Source: Mucilaginibacter sp. SG564 | GTDB taxonomy: Bacteria > Bacteroidota > Bacteroidia > Sphingobacteriales > Sphingobacteriaceae | Assembly (NCBI RefSeq): GCF_013149275.1 | Contig: NZ_JABGNA010000002.1 | Location: 496,001-560,000, forward strand | Length of the DNA: 64,000 nt | Reading direction: 5' to 3' | Part shown: positions 27,370-36,344 of the stretch, piece after piece | Position numbering within the stretch: position 1 is the first letter of the stretch | Layout: each line of letters starts with the position of its first letter | The notes under the pieces: model-generated | What the model was told of the DNA's origin: nothing | Seen by the model: only the letters and a program-made list of their open reading frames with translations | The model's database searches: none | Position numbers and translations under genes: made by a program

Positions 27370-28473
27370 ATGAAAAAGCTATCCATCATTTTACTTTTGG
27401 TTTTTACCAGCCAAGTATTTGGGCAAACTATTTCGGTAGCCCAAAACCGGCATAGTGAGGTAACAGAAACACTCAGATCCCGGATCATAACTTCACTGGA
27501 CAGCCTTTTTGCCAAAATAGAAACCAATAAACTAAGCGGGAACGAGGTTTCAAAAGATAAGGCAACGCTCAGTATTTCCATCCTGAAATCGTTAAAGACA
27601 GAATCGAATGCCGGTCCGGATCATCAGGAGCTAATCAATTTATACCCGGTTTCCGGCAAACAGTATTTTGTAACCATAGCCATTACAAGCAGAGATAATC
27701 AGTTAAAAACTATTTTTAATTTGATAGTCCTCGTTGAGGAAAAGCAGATCACTTTTGCGCTGCCGGTAAATTACCTCACACGTACATGGAAGACCAAAAC
27801 CGTTGGTCGTATTATTTATCATTATCCGGATAAACTTAATGTTGCACGGGCTCAAAAGTTTGACCAAAACAATACGCTCATTGCCCAAAGGCTGGGTTTG
27901 TCGCCAGAAGTAATGGATTTTTACATGTGTGCTAATTATCAGGAAGTATTGCAGCTGCTGGGATACGAATATGACCGGGCGTCAATCGGTAAAACCAAAG
28001 ATGGTTATGGTGTTGACGGGAACTGTATTTTTTCGATCATGAATAATGAAGATTTTTCGCATGACGCGTTTCATTACTACGCAGCGAAGGTTCGGACCGG
28101 CTCCCGTAACTCGGCCGCCGAAGAAGGCATTGCTTACAGCTGGGGCAACGCATATTACACCGATGAAAACGGCGAAATGATATTACAAAAACAACTGGTT
28201 AAACAATTGAAGCAATATGTACGACAGCACCCGCAGGTAAATTTATATGATCTGTTTAGTATCAACCCGGTGGTCTTTAATTCAATGGCAAAGGTGCGGT
28301 CTGTGATCGCGGGTTTAATAGCGGATGAAGTGGAACAAAAAAAGGGCCTACCGGGAATCATAACGCTAATTAATTGTGGTAAGGGCGATGAGAATTATCT
28401 GTCGGCAATTGATACTTTAATTGGTATTAACAAAGTGAATTTTGATAGCAAGGTTAAAGCATTATTAAAGTAA
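27370..28473 (+). CDS. Exported gluzincin-like protein with degenerate active site
   Basis: A 367-residue protein with signal peptide MKKLSIILLLVFTSQVFGQ. Around residue 235 the pattern SHDAFHYYAAK...SAAEEGIAYSWGNAYY resembles the HExxH...EG-A layout of M1/M61-type peptidases. The first Glu is replaced (HDAFH), so activity is doubtful. The rest is not recognised. The next gene is a true M1 peptidase, separated by about 100 bases with its own -7 box. Confidence 0.6.
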   Translation: MKKLSIILLLVFTSQVFGQTISVAQNRHSEVTETLRSRIITSLDSLFAKIETNKLSGNEVSKDKATLSISILKSLKTESNAGPDHQELINLYPVSGKQYFVTIAITSRDNQLKTIFNLIVLVEEKQITFALPVNYLTRTWKTKTVGRIIYHYPDKLNVARAQKFDQNNTLIAQRLGLSPEVMDFYMCANYQEVLQLLGYEYDRASIGKTKDGYGVDGNCIFSIMNNEDFSHDAFHYYAAKVRTGSRNSAAEEGIAYSWGNAYYTDENGEMILQKQLVKQLKQYVRQHPQVNLYDLFSINPVVFNSMAKVRSVIAGLIADEVEQKKGLPGIITLINCGKGDENYLSAIDTLIGINKVNFDSKVKALLK

Positions 28474-28540
28474 CATATCAACAGCAGATAACATCGTTTT
28501 TAAATATAAACCAGGAGCTGTTTTGGCCGGTTTTTTATTT

Positions 28541-28548
28541 TAGTTTTG
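28541..28548 (+). promoter_or_regulatory. -7 box for the M1 peptidase gene
   Basis: TAGTTTTG fits TAnnTTTG, with TTTTG about 16 bases upstream as a possible -33 element. The ATG is 34 bases downstream. Confidence 0.45.
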
Positions 28549-28581
28549 TGTAATACACCATGCTATATCCCATTTAAATAT

Positions 28582-30159
28582 ATGCGTAAAACGATATTAT
28601 CCTCGGCTCTTTTAATTTTAAGTATAACCGTAAAGGCACAGGTTCCGGGTGCTGTTATTGATGTGCAGCATTACAACTTCGCGCTGCAACTGACCGATGT
28701 GGACAATAACATCAAGGGACAGGCCACGGTAGATGTTAAGTTTTTGAAAAACGCGTCGGCCTTTAGCCTCGACATGGTAAAAAAGAACAGCGAAGGCAAG
28801 GGGATGCTCGTGTCATCAGTTACCGAAAATGGAAAAAGGCTCAAATTTGTACAGGATACAGGTGTGGTGAAAATTTATACCAATACTAAAGCAAATAGTC
28901 GGCACAGCTACAAAATAAGCTATGCCGGTATCCCCGCCGATGGCTTGATCATCTCGACCAATCACTTTGGCCACCGTACCTTTTTTGGCGATAACTGGCC
29001 AAACCGCGCCCATAACTGGTTGCCCTGTGTAGATGTCCCGGCTGATAAAGCCTCAGTTGATTTTGTGGTGACCGCTCCAGATCATTATGAGGTAGTATCC
29101 AACGGGTTAAAAATAAAAGAGCAGCAATTGCCCAATCATCTGAAATTAACCCACTGGCATGAAGCCGTTGTTGTACCTACCAAAGTAATGGTGATAGGTG
29201 TAGCAGCATTTGCTATTGATCATCAGGGCGATGTTGGCAATATCCCGGTATATACTTATGTTTTCCCGGAGAGTAAAGAGGCTGGCTTTAAAAGTTATGC
29301 TGTGGCTAAGGATATACTGCCGTTCTTTATCAAACATGTTGGCCCATTCAGTTATGAAAAACTGGCCAATGTGCAATCAAAAACCATATTTGGGGGTATG
29401 GAAAACGCCAGTGCTATATTTTACTTTGAAGAGTCGGTAACGACACCCGATATAGAAGAATTGATGGCGCATGAGATTGCCCATCAGTGGTTTGGCGACG
29501 GCGCCAGCGAAAAAAGTTTCTGGCATCTGTGGCTCAGCGAGGGTTTTGCTACCTACATGACCAACCTGTACCTGGAAAATAAATATGGAGCGGATACTTT
29601 AAAAAAACGGATGCTGGCCGACCGTAAAAAAGTGTTGGGGTTTGAAAAAGAGCGTCTTACTCCGGTTGTTGACAGCGCGGTGAAAAACGACTATATGCAG
29701 CTGCTCAATGCCAATAGCTACCAAAAAGGAAGTTGGGTATTACACATGCTTCGGCGCAAACTGACCGACGGGCTTTTTTGGAAAGGCATACAAAACTATT
29801 ATGCCAAATACCGGAACAGCAATGCCAATACCGACGATCTGCGCCGGGAGATGGAACAAGTTAGCGGCCTGGACTTAACCCTGTTCTTTAACCAATGGTT
29901 GCGTAAGGCTGGGCACCCGGATTTGAACATTGGCTGGCATTACGATGCGGATAAAGGGGCGGTTAGCGTTAATGTTTACCAAAAGCAGGATAATTTATAT
30001 GAGTTTCCGCTGGAGATAGCTATTAATGGAGAAGTGTTTCACATGCAGGTAAAAGATAAAACTACGATTGCTCAATTCCCGGTAAAAGTAAAGCCGGAAA
30101 CTGTTGTGCCTGATCCGAATGTAAATGTATTGGCCTCATTTAGTATCGAAGCTCAATAG
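28582..30159 (+). CDS. Exported M1-family metallopeptidase
   Basis: A 525-residue protein. ATG 28582 begins the signal peptide MRKTILSSALLILSITVKAQ. The aminopeptidase N-like beta domain is followed by the exopeptidase motif GGMENAS, the zinc site HEIAHQWFGD, and the third ligand in LWLSEGFATYM (HExxH-x18-E). A short C-terminal domain completes the shortened M1 form common in Bacteroidota. It probably acts in the periplasm as an aminopeptidase. All catalytic residues are intact. Confidence 0.93.
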   Translation: MRKTILSSALLILSITVKAQVPGAVIDVQHYNFALQLTDVDNNIKGQATVDVKFLKNASAFSLDMVKKNSEGKGMLVSSVTENGKRLKFVQDTGVVKIYTNTKANSRHSYKISYAGIPADGLIISTNHFGHRTFFGDNWPNRAHNWLPCVDVPADKASVDFVVTAPDHYEVVSNGLKIKEQQLPNHLKLTHWHEAVVVPTKVMVIGVAAFAIDHQGDVGNIPVYTYVFPESKEAGFKSYAVAKDILPFFIKHVGPFSYEKLANVQSKTIFGGMENASAIFYFEESVTTPDIEELMAHEIAHQWFGDGASEKSFWHLWLSEGFATYMTNLYLENKYGADTLKKRMLADRKKVLGFEKERLTPVVDSAVKNDYMQLLNANSYQKGSWVLHMLRRKLTDGLFWKGIQNYYAKYRNSNANTDDLRREMEQVSGLDLTLFFNQWLRKAGHPDLNIGWHYDADKGAVSVNVYQKQDNLYEFPLEIAINGEVFHMQVKDKTTIAQFPVKVKPETVVPDPNVNVLASFSIEAQ

Positions 30160-30398
30160 ATAATCAGGACCCACCACAAGGCTGCAAGCGACCGCCGCTG
30201 CATAGATGTTAATATTTTTGTGGTATTCATAAGGATAATTTGCCACAATTTCATTTTTCGGCAAAATGTGGTATTTATTTAATAAAAATAGAGGGTTGAT
30301 AAAAAATATTTGATTTGGCACAATAAAATTCTGAAAAATTGCGTTATTTCGATATATAATATTACAACAAGCCATTATTAACCTTAAACCAATGATCT

Positions 30399-30794
30399 AT
30401 GAACACTACAAAATTTTATAAATCCATGTATGTAAGCTTTTACAGATGGAGTTTCAAAAATTTCGGTCAGGGTAGTTTACCGCGATTTAACTCGCTTTTT
30501 GGGTTGAATTTTTTGCTGATCGTATTACTAACTACTTTATTGCTGATCGCACAGATCTGTTTAAAATCGAGTTGGTTTAATGTTAATCCTATGGCCGGCA
30601 CTTATATCATGCTGGGGGCCGTGGGCGCATTGCTGCTCAACTATTTTGTATTGCTAAACAACAAGCGGTTTAATAAACTTAACATTGCCTTTGAAAAAAT
30701 AAGCAAACATCATCAAAAAATGTGGTCGGTTATGATACTGGCCTGTGTAATTGCCTCCTGCGGGTTTTTGATGATTATTGCCCAGGTAGCTTAA
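30399..30794 (+). CDS. Small membrane protein, unknown
   Basis: A 131-residue protein with three predicted TMs, near 33-55 (LNFLLIVLLTTLLLIAQI), 70-90 (TYIMLGAVGALLLNYFVLL) and 110-130 (VMILACVIASCGFLMIIA). Basic residues lie between the second and third. I recognise no family. It is transcribed alone and followed by a terminator. Confidence 0.7.
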   Translation: MNTTKFYKSMYVSFYRWSFKNFGQGSLPRFNSLFGLNFLLIVLLTTLLLIAQICLKSSWFNVNPMAGTYIMLGAVGALLLNYFVLLNNKRFNKLNIAFEKISKHHQKMWSVMILACVIASCGFLMIIAQVA

Positions 30795-30817
30795 TTTTCA
30801 AGATCAAAAATAGCGGC

Positions 30818-30851
30818 CCGCCGTCTCTTGATATAGAGGCGGCGGTTTTTT
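30818..30851 (+). terminator. Terminator after the small membrane protein gene
   Basis: Stem CCGCCGTCTCT/AGAGGCGGCGG with one mismatch and a 6-base loop, followed by TTTTTT. Confidence 0.85.
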
Positions 30852-30933
30852 GTATATACTTATTTAATATCTTTTCTGTTTTCTTCTGCTAATTAAAAAT
30901 ATTTAACTTACGCGTTGATTAAACTTTATCACA

Positions 30934-31790
30934 GTGTTGGTTAAAACTTTTGGCAGTGCGGTTTATGGTATCGAGGCTATTACCATAACAGTTGAGGTAA
31001 ATATAGCGGCGGGTACCAAATATTTTATAGTTGGCCTGCCCGATGTGGCTGTAAAAGAAAGCTATTTCCGGATCGAGTCGGCGTTAAAGAATACCGGTTT
31101 CCGAATGCCGCGCCAGCAGGTGGTGGTGAACATGGCCCCTGCGGATATCAAAAAAGAAGGCTCTTCCTATGATTTGACCATAGCCACAGCTGTTTTGGCC
31201 GCCTCTGGCCAAATGGAACCGGAAAATCTGGATAAGTATATCATCATGGGTGAGCTATCGCTGGATGGCAGCTTACAACCCATTAAAGGAGCTCTCCCTA
31301 TCGCCATACAAGCCCGTAAAGATGGTTTCAAAGGATTTATTCTGCCCAAACAAAACGCCCGGGAAGCAGCAATTGTGAACGATCTGGAGGTTTATGGCGT
31401 AGATAACATCAAAGAGGTGGCCGGATTTTTTAACGGCGACTTAAACATCGGGCCTGAAGTGGTGAATACCCGCGAGGAATTTTACAACAGCCTGAGCAAT
31501 TATGACAGCGACTTTAGCGAAGTAAAAGGCCAGGAAAACATCAAACGCGCGCTGGAAATTGCTGCGGCTGGTGGCCATAATGTGATATTGATTGGTCCGC
31601 CGGGAGCAGGTAAAACCATGCTGGCACGTAGGCTGCCCTCTATTTTACCGCCATTAAGTTTATATGAATCGTTAGAGACCACCAAAATACATTCGGTGGC
31701 GGGCAAACTGGCCGCGGCTGATGCTTTGGTTACGGTTCGCCCATTCCGCTCGCCGCACCATACTATTAGTGATGTAGCTTTGGTGGGTGG
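30934..31790 (+). pseudogene. yifB: yifB/comM 5' part, interrupted by the transposon
   Basis: The first 285 codons of a YifB/ComM Mg-chelatase-like AAA+ protein. It has the N-terminal ChlI-like domain (LVKTFGSAVYGIEA, IYGDLSLDGS-type motif GELSLDGSLQPIKGALPIA) and Walker A IGPPGAGKTMLARRLPSILPP (first 20 shown). The frame breaks at the transposon end after DVALVGG and runs 11 codons into the element to a TAA at 31824. The start is GTG 30934 or TTG 30937. Removing the element and one 5-bp duplication gives one frame of 512 codons from 30937, stop included, which is the normal family length. ComM acts in branch migration during natural transformation, so this gene is probably inactive. Confidence 0.96.
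31786..31790. repeat. yifB: Left target-site duplication GGTGG
   Basis: GGTGG directly precedes the TGT end of the element and is repeated at 47869-47873 after the ACA end. Five-base duplications are the rule for Tn7/Tn5053-type elements. Confidence 0.93.
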
Positions 31791-31860
31791 TGTTATTTAC
31801 AGAAGTAATTGCGAAAACACATAAGTTATCGCGAAAATCACATTTGTAGTTGCGAAACTT
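31791..31860 (+). repeat. Left transposon end with three TniA-site repeats
   Basis: The word TGCGAAA or CGCGAAAA recurs with about 20-base spacing, with GCGAAA starting at 31811, 31831 and 31852. Each copy is preceded by AAGTnnT or TGTAGT. Regular repeats of this kind are the transposase-binding sites of Tn7/Tn5053 ends. Confidence 0.88.
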
Positions 31861-32141
31861 TAAATCCATGAAAGACATTTGTTAGGCGCTGTGTAATCTA
31901 ATGCTGACTTCGAATTGATTACAAATACATGTTCTTCTATTTTCAATATAAATCATAGCCTATAAAATGGAGAAAAGCAGAAGTCATTCTTTTCTTCCCT
32001 CCGGTAACTGCTTCCACAGCTGTTGTCATTTATTCCTTTCTTATAATTTACAATTGTAATGCGAACACGTATATTTGCTATGAAAATAAAGGGCGTAAGC
32101 CGTCACAATATTGAATGCTTTGCGTTCGCATAGAGTCTCGT

Positions 32142-32246
32142 GTTAGAAAACTGGTAATTTTTAAGACAAACGGGAGGATAAGCGCAACGCTCACGCTTTG
32201 GCGTGGGCTTGCTTATTCGTTTGTCGGGTATACCAGTACCTCTAAC
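32142..32246. repeat. 105-bp nested imperfect inverted repeat
   Basis: Paired blocks occur in perfect nested order: GTTAGA/TCTAAC (outermost), CTGGTA/TACCAG, GACAAACG/CGTTTGTC, GATAAGC/GCTTATT, and CACGC/GCGTG at the tip with a 4-base loop. A separate stem ATGCGAAC (32059-32066)/GTTCGCAT (32124-32131) lies just before it. Folded as single-stranded DNA or RNA this is a long bulged hairpin. It resembles a recombination site or a structured RNA, but I cannot assign it to a family. The outer boxes are in the opposite order to integron attC. Confidence 0.75.
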
Positions 32247-32300
32247 GCGGATAGGTCAAGACCTGCGCCATATTTTTTGCAGGTGGATTTTTTATTATTC

Positions 32301-32606
32301 ATGAATTCAAAATCATCTAATAGCCACCGCCTTGCCGACTTCGTTTTACAAACGGTCGATCAGAGGTATTACGTCAATCATTTACCTACTAAAACAATCT
32401 TTTACATACATTCTGCATCATATTCTTACCCCGACGGAATTGATGAAGGTAGATACCATCATCCTGTTCGTTCAGAATGCGCAATACCAGAATTTTATTT
32501 GATTGTTCAAAGCAGTTTTGCCGACTTATCTATCTTGTGGATGATTGTGCTCGAGGCAGAATTCTGGTTTAGAAATGAGGGCTTAATTCTTCTTCGCAGT
32601 CTTTAA
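32301..32606 (+). CDS. Hypothetical protein, 101 residues, in the element's left arm
   Basis: An open frame starting MNSKSSNSHRLADFVLQ right after the nested inverted repeat. An in-frame extension back to 32115 would run through that repeat and is unlikely. The protein has a hydrophobic stretch near 72-92 (FYLIVQSSFADLSILWMIV) and no family I recognise. It may be a cassette-like gene or a decayed fragment. The rest of 31861-33013 holds no other convincing gene. Confidence 0.3.
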   Translation: MNSKSSNSHRLADFVLQTVDQRYYVNHLPTKTIFYIHSASYSYPDGIDEGRYHHPVRSECAIPEFYLIVQSSFADLSILWMIVLEAEFWFRNEGLILLRSL

Positions 32607-32715
32607 TATCAGAAACCAGTTTGGGAAATATTTTATATTCCCGAACTGTATAACACATCGTAAAAACGCATCCACGCCCCTTTTTAGAGTCTTTGAGATT
32701 TTTACAACTTCCCAT

Positions 32716-33013
32716 AGTTGTCCATTGTTACAAAATTGCGCCTGATACATAAATATACATTCTATATCCGCAATTTGATTGCCTTTTTAATAATTACAAA
32801 TTATTCACACTGAATGCAGAATGGGTATTACCGATAAACTTTTTGAACTAATTCTTTTACGATATTGATTTAATTATTTCATCCAATACCCCCACCCAAA
32901 ACCAGTAAACGCTGTTTGACCATTCTAATTATTGCATCGTTCATAATTTGTATAGTAGGTAAAATAGAGAGGGTAGATATTCTTTTTAAAGCAAATGCTT
33001 TCCAAACTTACTC
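32716..33013. other. AT-rich gap left of the subtilase gene
   Basis: About 300 bases with no plausible gene or strong inverted repeat. It lies downstream of the subtilase gene and may hold its transcription end. No T-tract hairpin was found. Confidence 0.5.
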
Positions 33014-35221
33014 TTAAGCAGCTACACGCATTTTGAACTTTTTATAAATTGAACCATAATCATGGACTAGGTCGTCGTATACGTTGGTTTTTTTATTCTG
33101 GTCCAAGATTTCTATTGTAACTGCATAATCCTGTTTGTAATTAGGACTTAGATCCCCCCTCGTGTAAAGGCGTAGCCTTAATTCCCAGGCGCCTGTAAGA
33201 TAACCCCTTGTAAATGATTTTTCAAAGTGAATTGTTGGATTCCAAGGTATTGAATAAGTGGTTTCGTCCGATATCCCTAATTCTTTCATGCCTGTGGAAG
33301 TTGGCTTGCAAAGAGAAGCAGAGATCCTTGCTTTTGAGTATTCTAAATCATTTGTAATATTAACGGGGGGGTCATAAGTCAATGTAATTCTCACTCTTAA
33401 CTTAGAATCCTTATTCGTTTCAGCAAGTGAGTTTGGAATGTGAAAAGTTACAAATTGATAATTGCTTTGATCTAATTTTCCTTCGTATATAAACGCAGCA
33501 TTGTTTAATCCAGCTTGGGTGGCGTTTTCAATCACAGGTTCCCCAAAGCCGACATAGTGATTATGATTTGACGTGATTGCTTTATGTACTGCACGCTGTT
33601 CGGCAAAGTGACAAAGCAAGGCTTTTATCAAGTTTGGATTACTTTTAGGATAGATATCAAATAGCTGCTGGGCATAACGTGAAATAAGAGGGGCTGAGAA
33701 ACTCGTGCCGTTATCGACTGATAAACCACTTCCGTCACCAGAGATACCATATGTTCCCAACCTAGGCGAATATTTATAGGTGGTTGGCAAATTTCCACCG
33801 TGAGCAACCAACTCCGGCTTTACACCCCCATCAGCCCCTGGCCCAACCCTCGAAAACGGCGAGACTTCATCTTGGGATGCTAACGAAGATAAATCAGCAT
33901 ATTTTGCAATAGACCCCACTGTTAGACATAATAATGCTTCCGCAGGTGAATTTATTCTCGACAACGGATCACTAAAATGTGGCAATGGGTAGCTCCCTTG
34001 TAGTTTTCTGATATTTCCTCCTGCAACTACGAATAAGACCTGATACTCCTTAGTTAAGTAATCGAGAAGTTTCGCAAAATTTGAAAAAAAACCGCTTTTT
34101 ATTGAGGAGTCATCTCCAACAGATAAGTTATAGACTTTTATTGTTTTATAGTTCTGATAAACTATATCTTCAACTATTCCCATTAAGTCGTAAATTTCAT
34201 GTCCTTGAACATCACCGTTTGGCAATTTGCCAAAAACCTGCACATTCATGACTTTACAATAGGGACGCAAGGGCTCACCTGATAGACAAGTGTCTAAAGT
34301 GTCCCCGAAAATACAACGACTTGCAACAAATGTTCCATGGTCGTAAGATGGATAAACACAGTTTTTGGGTAGGTGAGTGACCACTTTTGATATCAAACCA
34401 GAAAATATCTTGTTGTGCCTGTGTACGCCTGAATCGATTATACAGATTGAAGAACCGGATGCAGGTTTTTCGATTTTTAAAGAACCAGGCAGGGCATGCA
34501 AGGGAGGCATAGCCGTTGTGATAATGCTAGTAGAGTTAAGCTTGACTTCATTGATCGTTGTATATTCATTAACGATACTCGAAATCGACGAGGCGCTTAT
34601 CTTGCAAGTAATGGAGCAGACGCCGTTCCCAAATATTCGGCTTTTGGCTTCAAAAGATATGTCACTAATCTCATCCAGTAAATTTTTAACGATTAATTCT
34701 TTTTCTTGATGTGGCAGTGTGCTAAAGATTGTGAATGCTATCGAAACAGTTGCACGAGATTGAAGACTGATATTATTGTCAACCTTGCTGTCAACTGACA
34801 GTAGATGTATATCTTCTATAATGGATATATTACTTCTACCCACATGACTTGCGCTCTCCTTATATACTTTAATTTTTTCGATTAGTATATCAAATTCTGC
34901 TTTTTGTATGTAGGCGGTACCTTTCGCCGGGTTTTCTGCGGAATAGTTTAAAATGTTTATTCCGAGGTTTTGAAGTTTTAGCTTTTCGTTTTTGATGGCC
35001 CGGTCAAAAGGAACTTCAACTTGAAAAAAAATCTGCGATGTTAATTCAAAATCTTTCTTGTTTGATTCCCCTTCATATAATTTCCCATAACGGTCCAACA
35101 ACTTCTCGGCGTGTTCATAATAATTGGAACGAGGGTACGCCCTGCCAAAGCCCCGTTTTTCATATTTCTCGCTACGGATGTTGTCTTTAGGAATTTGTAA
35201 GTGAAATCTTTCGTCACTCAT
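33014..35221 (-). CDS. Cytoplasmic subtilisin-like (S8) serine protease
   Basis: A 735-residue protein with no signal peptide. Residues 1-250 are an uncharacterised N-terminal domain with basic start and helices. The S8 catalytic domain (about 255-560) has all residues: Asp263 in CIIDSGVHRHN, His295 in YDHGTFVAS, Asn403 in VVAGGNI, and Ser507 in DNGTSFSAP. A C-terminal beta domain (about 575-735) follows. Subtilases of this type (cytoplasmic, with a large N-domain) occur in defence islands, often with an AAA+ ATPase; none is adjacent here. Upstream on the same strand are an ImmA/IrrE peptidase and an XRE regulator, so the three form one module. Confidence 0.9.
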   Translation of the reverse strand: MSDERFHLQIPKDNIRSEKYEKRGFGRAYPRSNYYEHAEKLLDRYGKLYEGESNKKDFELTSQIFFQVEVPFDRAIKNEKLKLQNLGINILNYSAENPAKGTAYIQKAEFDILIEKIKVYKESASHVGRSNISIIEDIHLLSVDSKVDNNISLQSRATVSIAFTIFSTLPHQEKELIVKNLLDEISDISFEAKSRIFGNGVCSITCKISASSISSIVNEYTTINEVKLNSTSIITTAMPPLHALPGSLKIEKPASGSSICIIDSGVHRHNKIFSGLISKVVTHLPKNCVYPSYDHGTFVASRCIFGDTLDTCLSGEPLRPYCKVMNVQVFGKLPNGDVQGHEIYDLMGIVEDIVYQNYKTIKVYNLSVGDDSSIKSGFFSNFAKLLDYLTKEYQVLFVVAGGNIRKLQGSYPLPHFSDPLSRINSPAEALLCLTVGSIAKYADLSSLASQDEVSPFSRVGPGADGGVKPELVAHGGNLPTTYKYSPRLGTYGISGDGSGLSVDNGTSFSAPLISRYAQQLFDIYPKSNPNLIKALLCHFAEQRAVHKAITSNHNHYVGFGEPVIENATQAGLNNAAFIYEGKLDQSNYQFVTFHIPNSLAETNKDSKLRVRITLTYDPPVNITNDLEYSKARISASLCKPTSTGMKELGISDETTYSIPWNPTIHFEKSFTRGYLTGAWELRLRLYTRGDLSPNYKQDYAVTIEILDQNKKTNVYDDLVHDYGSIYKKFKMRVAA

Positions 35222-35250
35222 AACTTGGAACCCATAAAGTTAAAGGGGGA

Positions 35251-35805
35251 TTAGTAGAACATTTGGAGATTGGTTAACCTGTACGTCATAGCTGGCTCAC
35301 TTACCTTAAATTTGTTAGCAAGCATTTTAATAATATTTGCCTCTTCCAACCTTTGATATTCTGGTCTATTTAGTTCCTTTTCAATGAAATGTTTAGGCAT
35401 TAATAAAGCAGCTGCAAACATGTTGGCTTCTATTTCTTGTCTGACTTCTTCAGGATTATAGTCATTATTAGTATTTCTAAATTTCATGAAGAGATCTTTA
35501 TCCACGAAAACCTCTTGGTTTATTTTAGACGTAGGTTTCCAGTGTAGTGTATAATGCGCCAGCTCGTGGGCCTTGGTAAAACGAATTCGTTCTACACTGT
35601 TTTTTTGATTGTAACCGATTGTTGCAACATTATCCTTTATCACCAAAACGCCTGAAACTTGCTCGTCAAACCCATAGGGCGTTGATGTAATGTTCTTGTT
35701 GCTGATGATTTGATCAACATCGACAAAAGGCTCGAAAACGTTGTTTTCTATTAGCATCATGGATGCTATGTTTTCAATTTCTTTATCTCTGCTTGAATAT
35801 TTCAT
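35251..35805 (-). CDS. ImmA/IrrE-family metallopeptidase
   Basis: A 184-residue zinc peptidase of the ImmA/IrrE (COG2856) type. The active site is KAHELAHYTLHW (His80, Glu81, His84), with the third ligand likely Glu in RQEIEANMFAAALLMP. ImmA-type peptidases cleave cognate XRE repressors when the cell is stressed. The XRE gene lies 2 bases upstream on the same strand, so cleavage of that regulator is a reasonable inference. The protease gene follows 29 bases downstream. Confidence 0.92.
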   Translation of the reverse strand: MKYSSRDKEIENIASMMLIENNVFEPFVDVDQIISNKNITSTPYGFDEQVSGVLVIKDNVATIGYNQKNSVERIRFTKAHELAHYTLHWKPTSKINQEVFVDKDLFMKFRNTNNDYNPEEVRQEIEANMFAAALLMPKHFIEKELNRPEYQRLEEANIIKMLANKFKVSEPAMTYRLTNLQMFY

Positions 35806-35807
35806 AG

Positions 35808-36134
35808 TTATTTAAGATTAGAAAGCGTTGCCCTGACGAAATTCTGCACAGAATTAGCTTTAAGTTCATCAGTAAACTTCCTGTTTATCTTAGAAACAAT
35901 TTCCTGATTTACTTCAAGGTTGCTTTGTTCTGTTGGGATAAGATCAGAAAGTTTGACTTCCAAAAAATTGGCGGCATCGACCAAATTGTGAACGAGTATT
36001 TTTTGCCTGCCTTTTTCAATATTTACCACGGTAACCCTGCTTAGCCCTAAAGTTTGAGCCAATGCGTCCTGACTTTTATTAGCGTCAATTCTCGCTTTTC
36101 TTAGCTTTTCCCCAAGTTGTTGATAGAATTCCAT
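35808..36134 (-). CDS. XRE-family transcriptional regulator
   Basis: A 108-residue regulator with an HTH_3 domain at about 6-62 (LGEKLRKARIDANKSQDALA, LGLSRVTVVNIEKGRQKI). A short helical tail may be the ImmA cleavage or dimer region. It heads the XRE-ImmA-subtilase operon and probably represses it. Two TTTTTTACA words flank the -7 box in front of this gene. The ATG at 36134 is about 20 bases downstream of that box. Confidence 0.93.
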   Translation of the reverse strand: MEFYQQLGEKLRKARIDANKSQDALAQTLGLSRVTVVNIEKGRQKILVHNLVDAANFLEVKLSDLIPTEQSNLEVNQEIVSKINRKFTDELKANSVQNFVRATLSNLK

Positions 36135-36138
36135 TTGA

Positions 36139-36175
36139 TTTTTTACACAATATACAAATATAACAGTTTTTTACA
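36139..36175 (-). promoter_or_regulatory. Promoter and candidate operator of the XRE-ImmA-subtilase operon
   Basis: On the minus strand TATATTTG (36162-36155) fits the -7 consensus. The word TTTTTTACA occurs on the plus strand at 36139-36147 and 36167-36175, on either side of it. Such paired direct repeats suit an XRE repressor; this is inference. Confidence 0.5.
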
Positions 36176-36344
36176 TAAAAAAGTTTTTATTACCAACATT
36201 GTTTGCATTGCGAACAACCAACAAGATGTTGATAACTTTTGTAAAATAATTATTGCATGATACAGTTTTATGCATACCTTAGCGTTGTTGAGTTAAAGTT
36301 AATCGAAAATGAAAAGGGAAAGAAAAGAATAGATATATAAAAAA

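Noticed and set aside
32142..32246. Integron attC-like site (GTTAGA and TCTAAC boxes)
   Set aside because: attC sites run from TCTAAC-type to GTTAGA-type boxes; here the order is reversed, and no integron integrase is present.
32115..32300. Upstream extension of the 101-residue frame
   Set aside because: It runs through the 105-bp nested inverted repeat, so translation from there is unlikely.
32569..32715. 48-residue frame on the minus strand (MGSCKNLKDSKKGRGC...)
   Set aside because: Short, no family, overlaps the end of another weak frame; support is too low to annotate.
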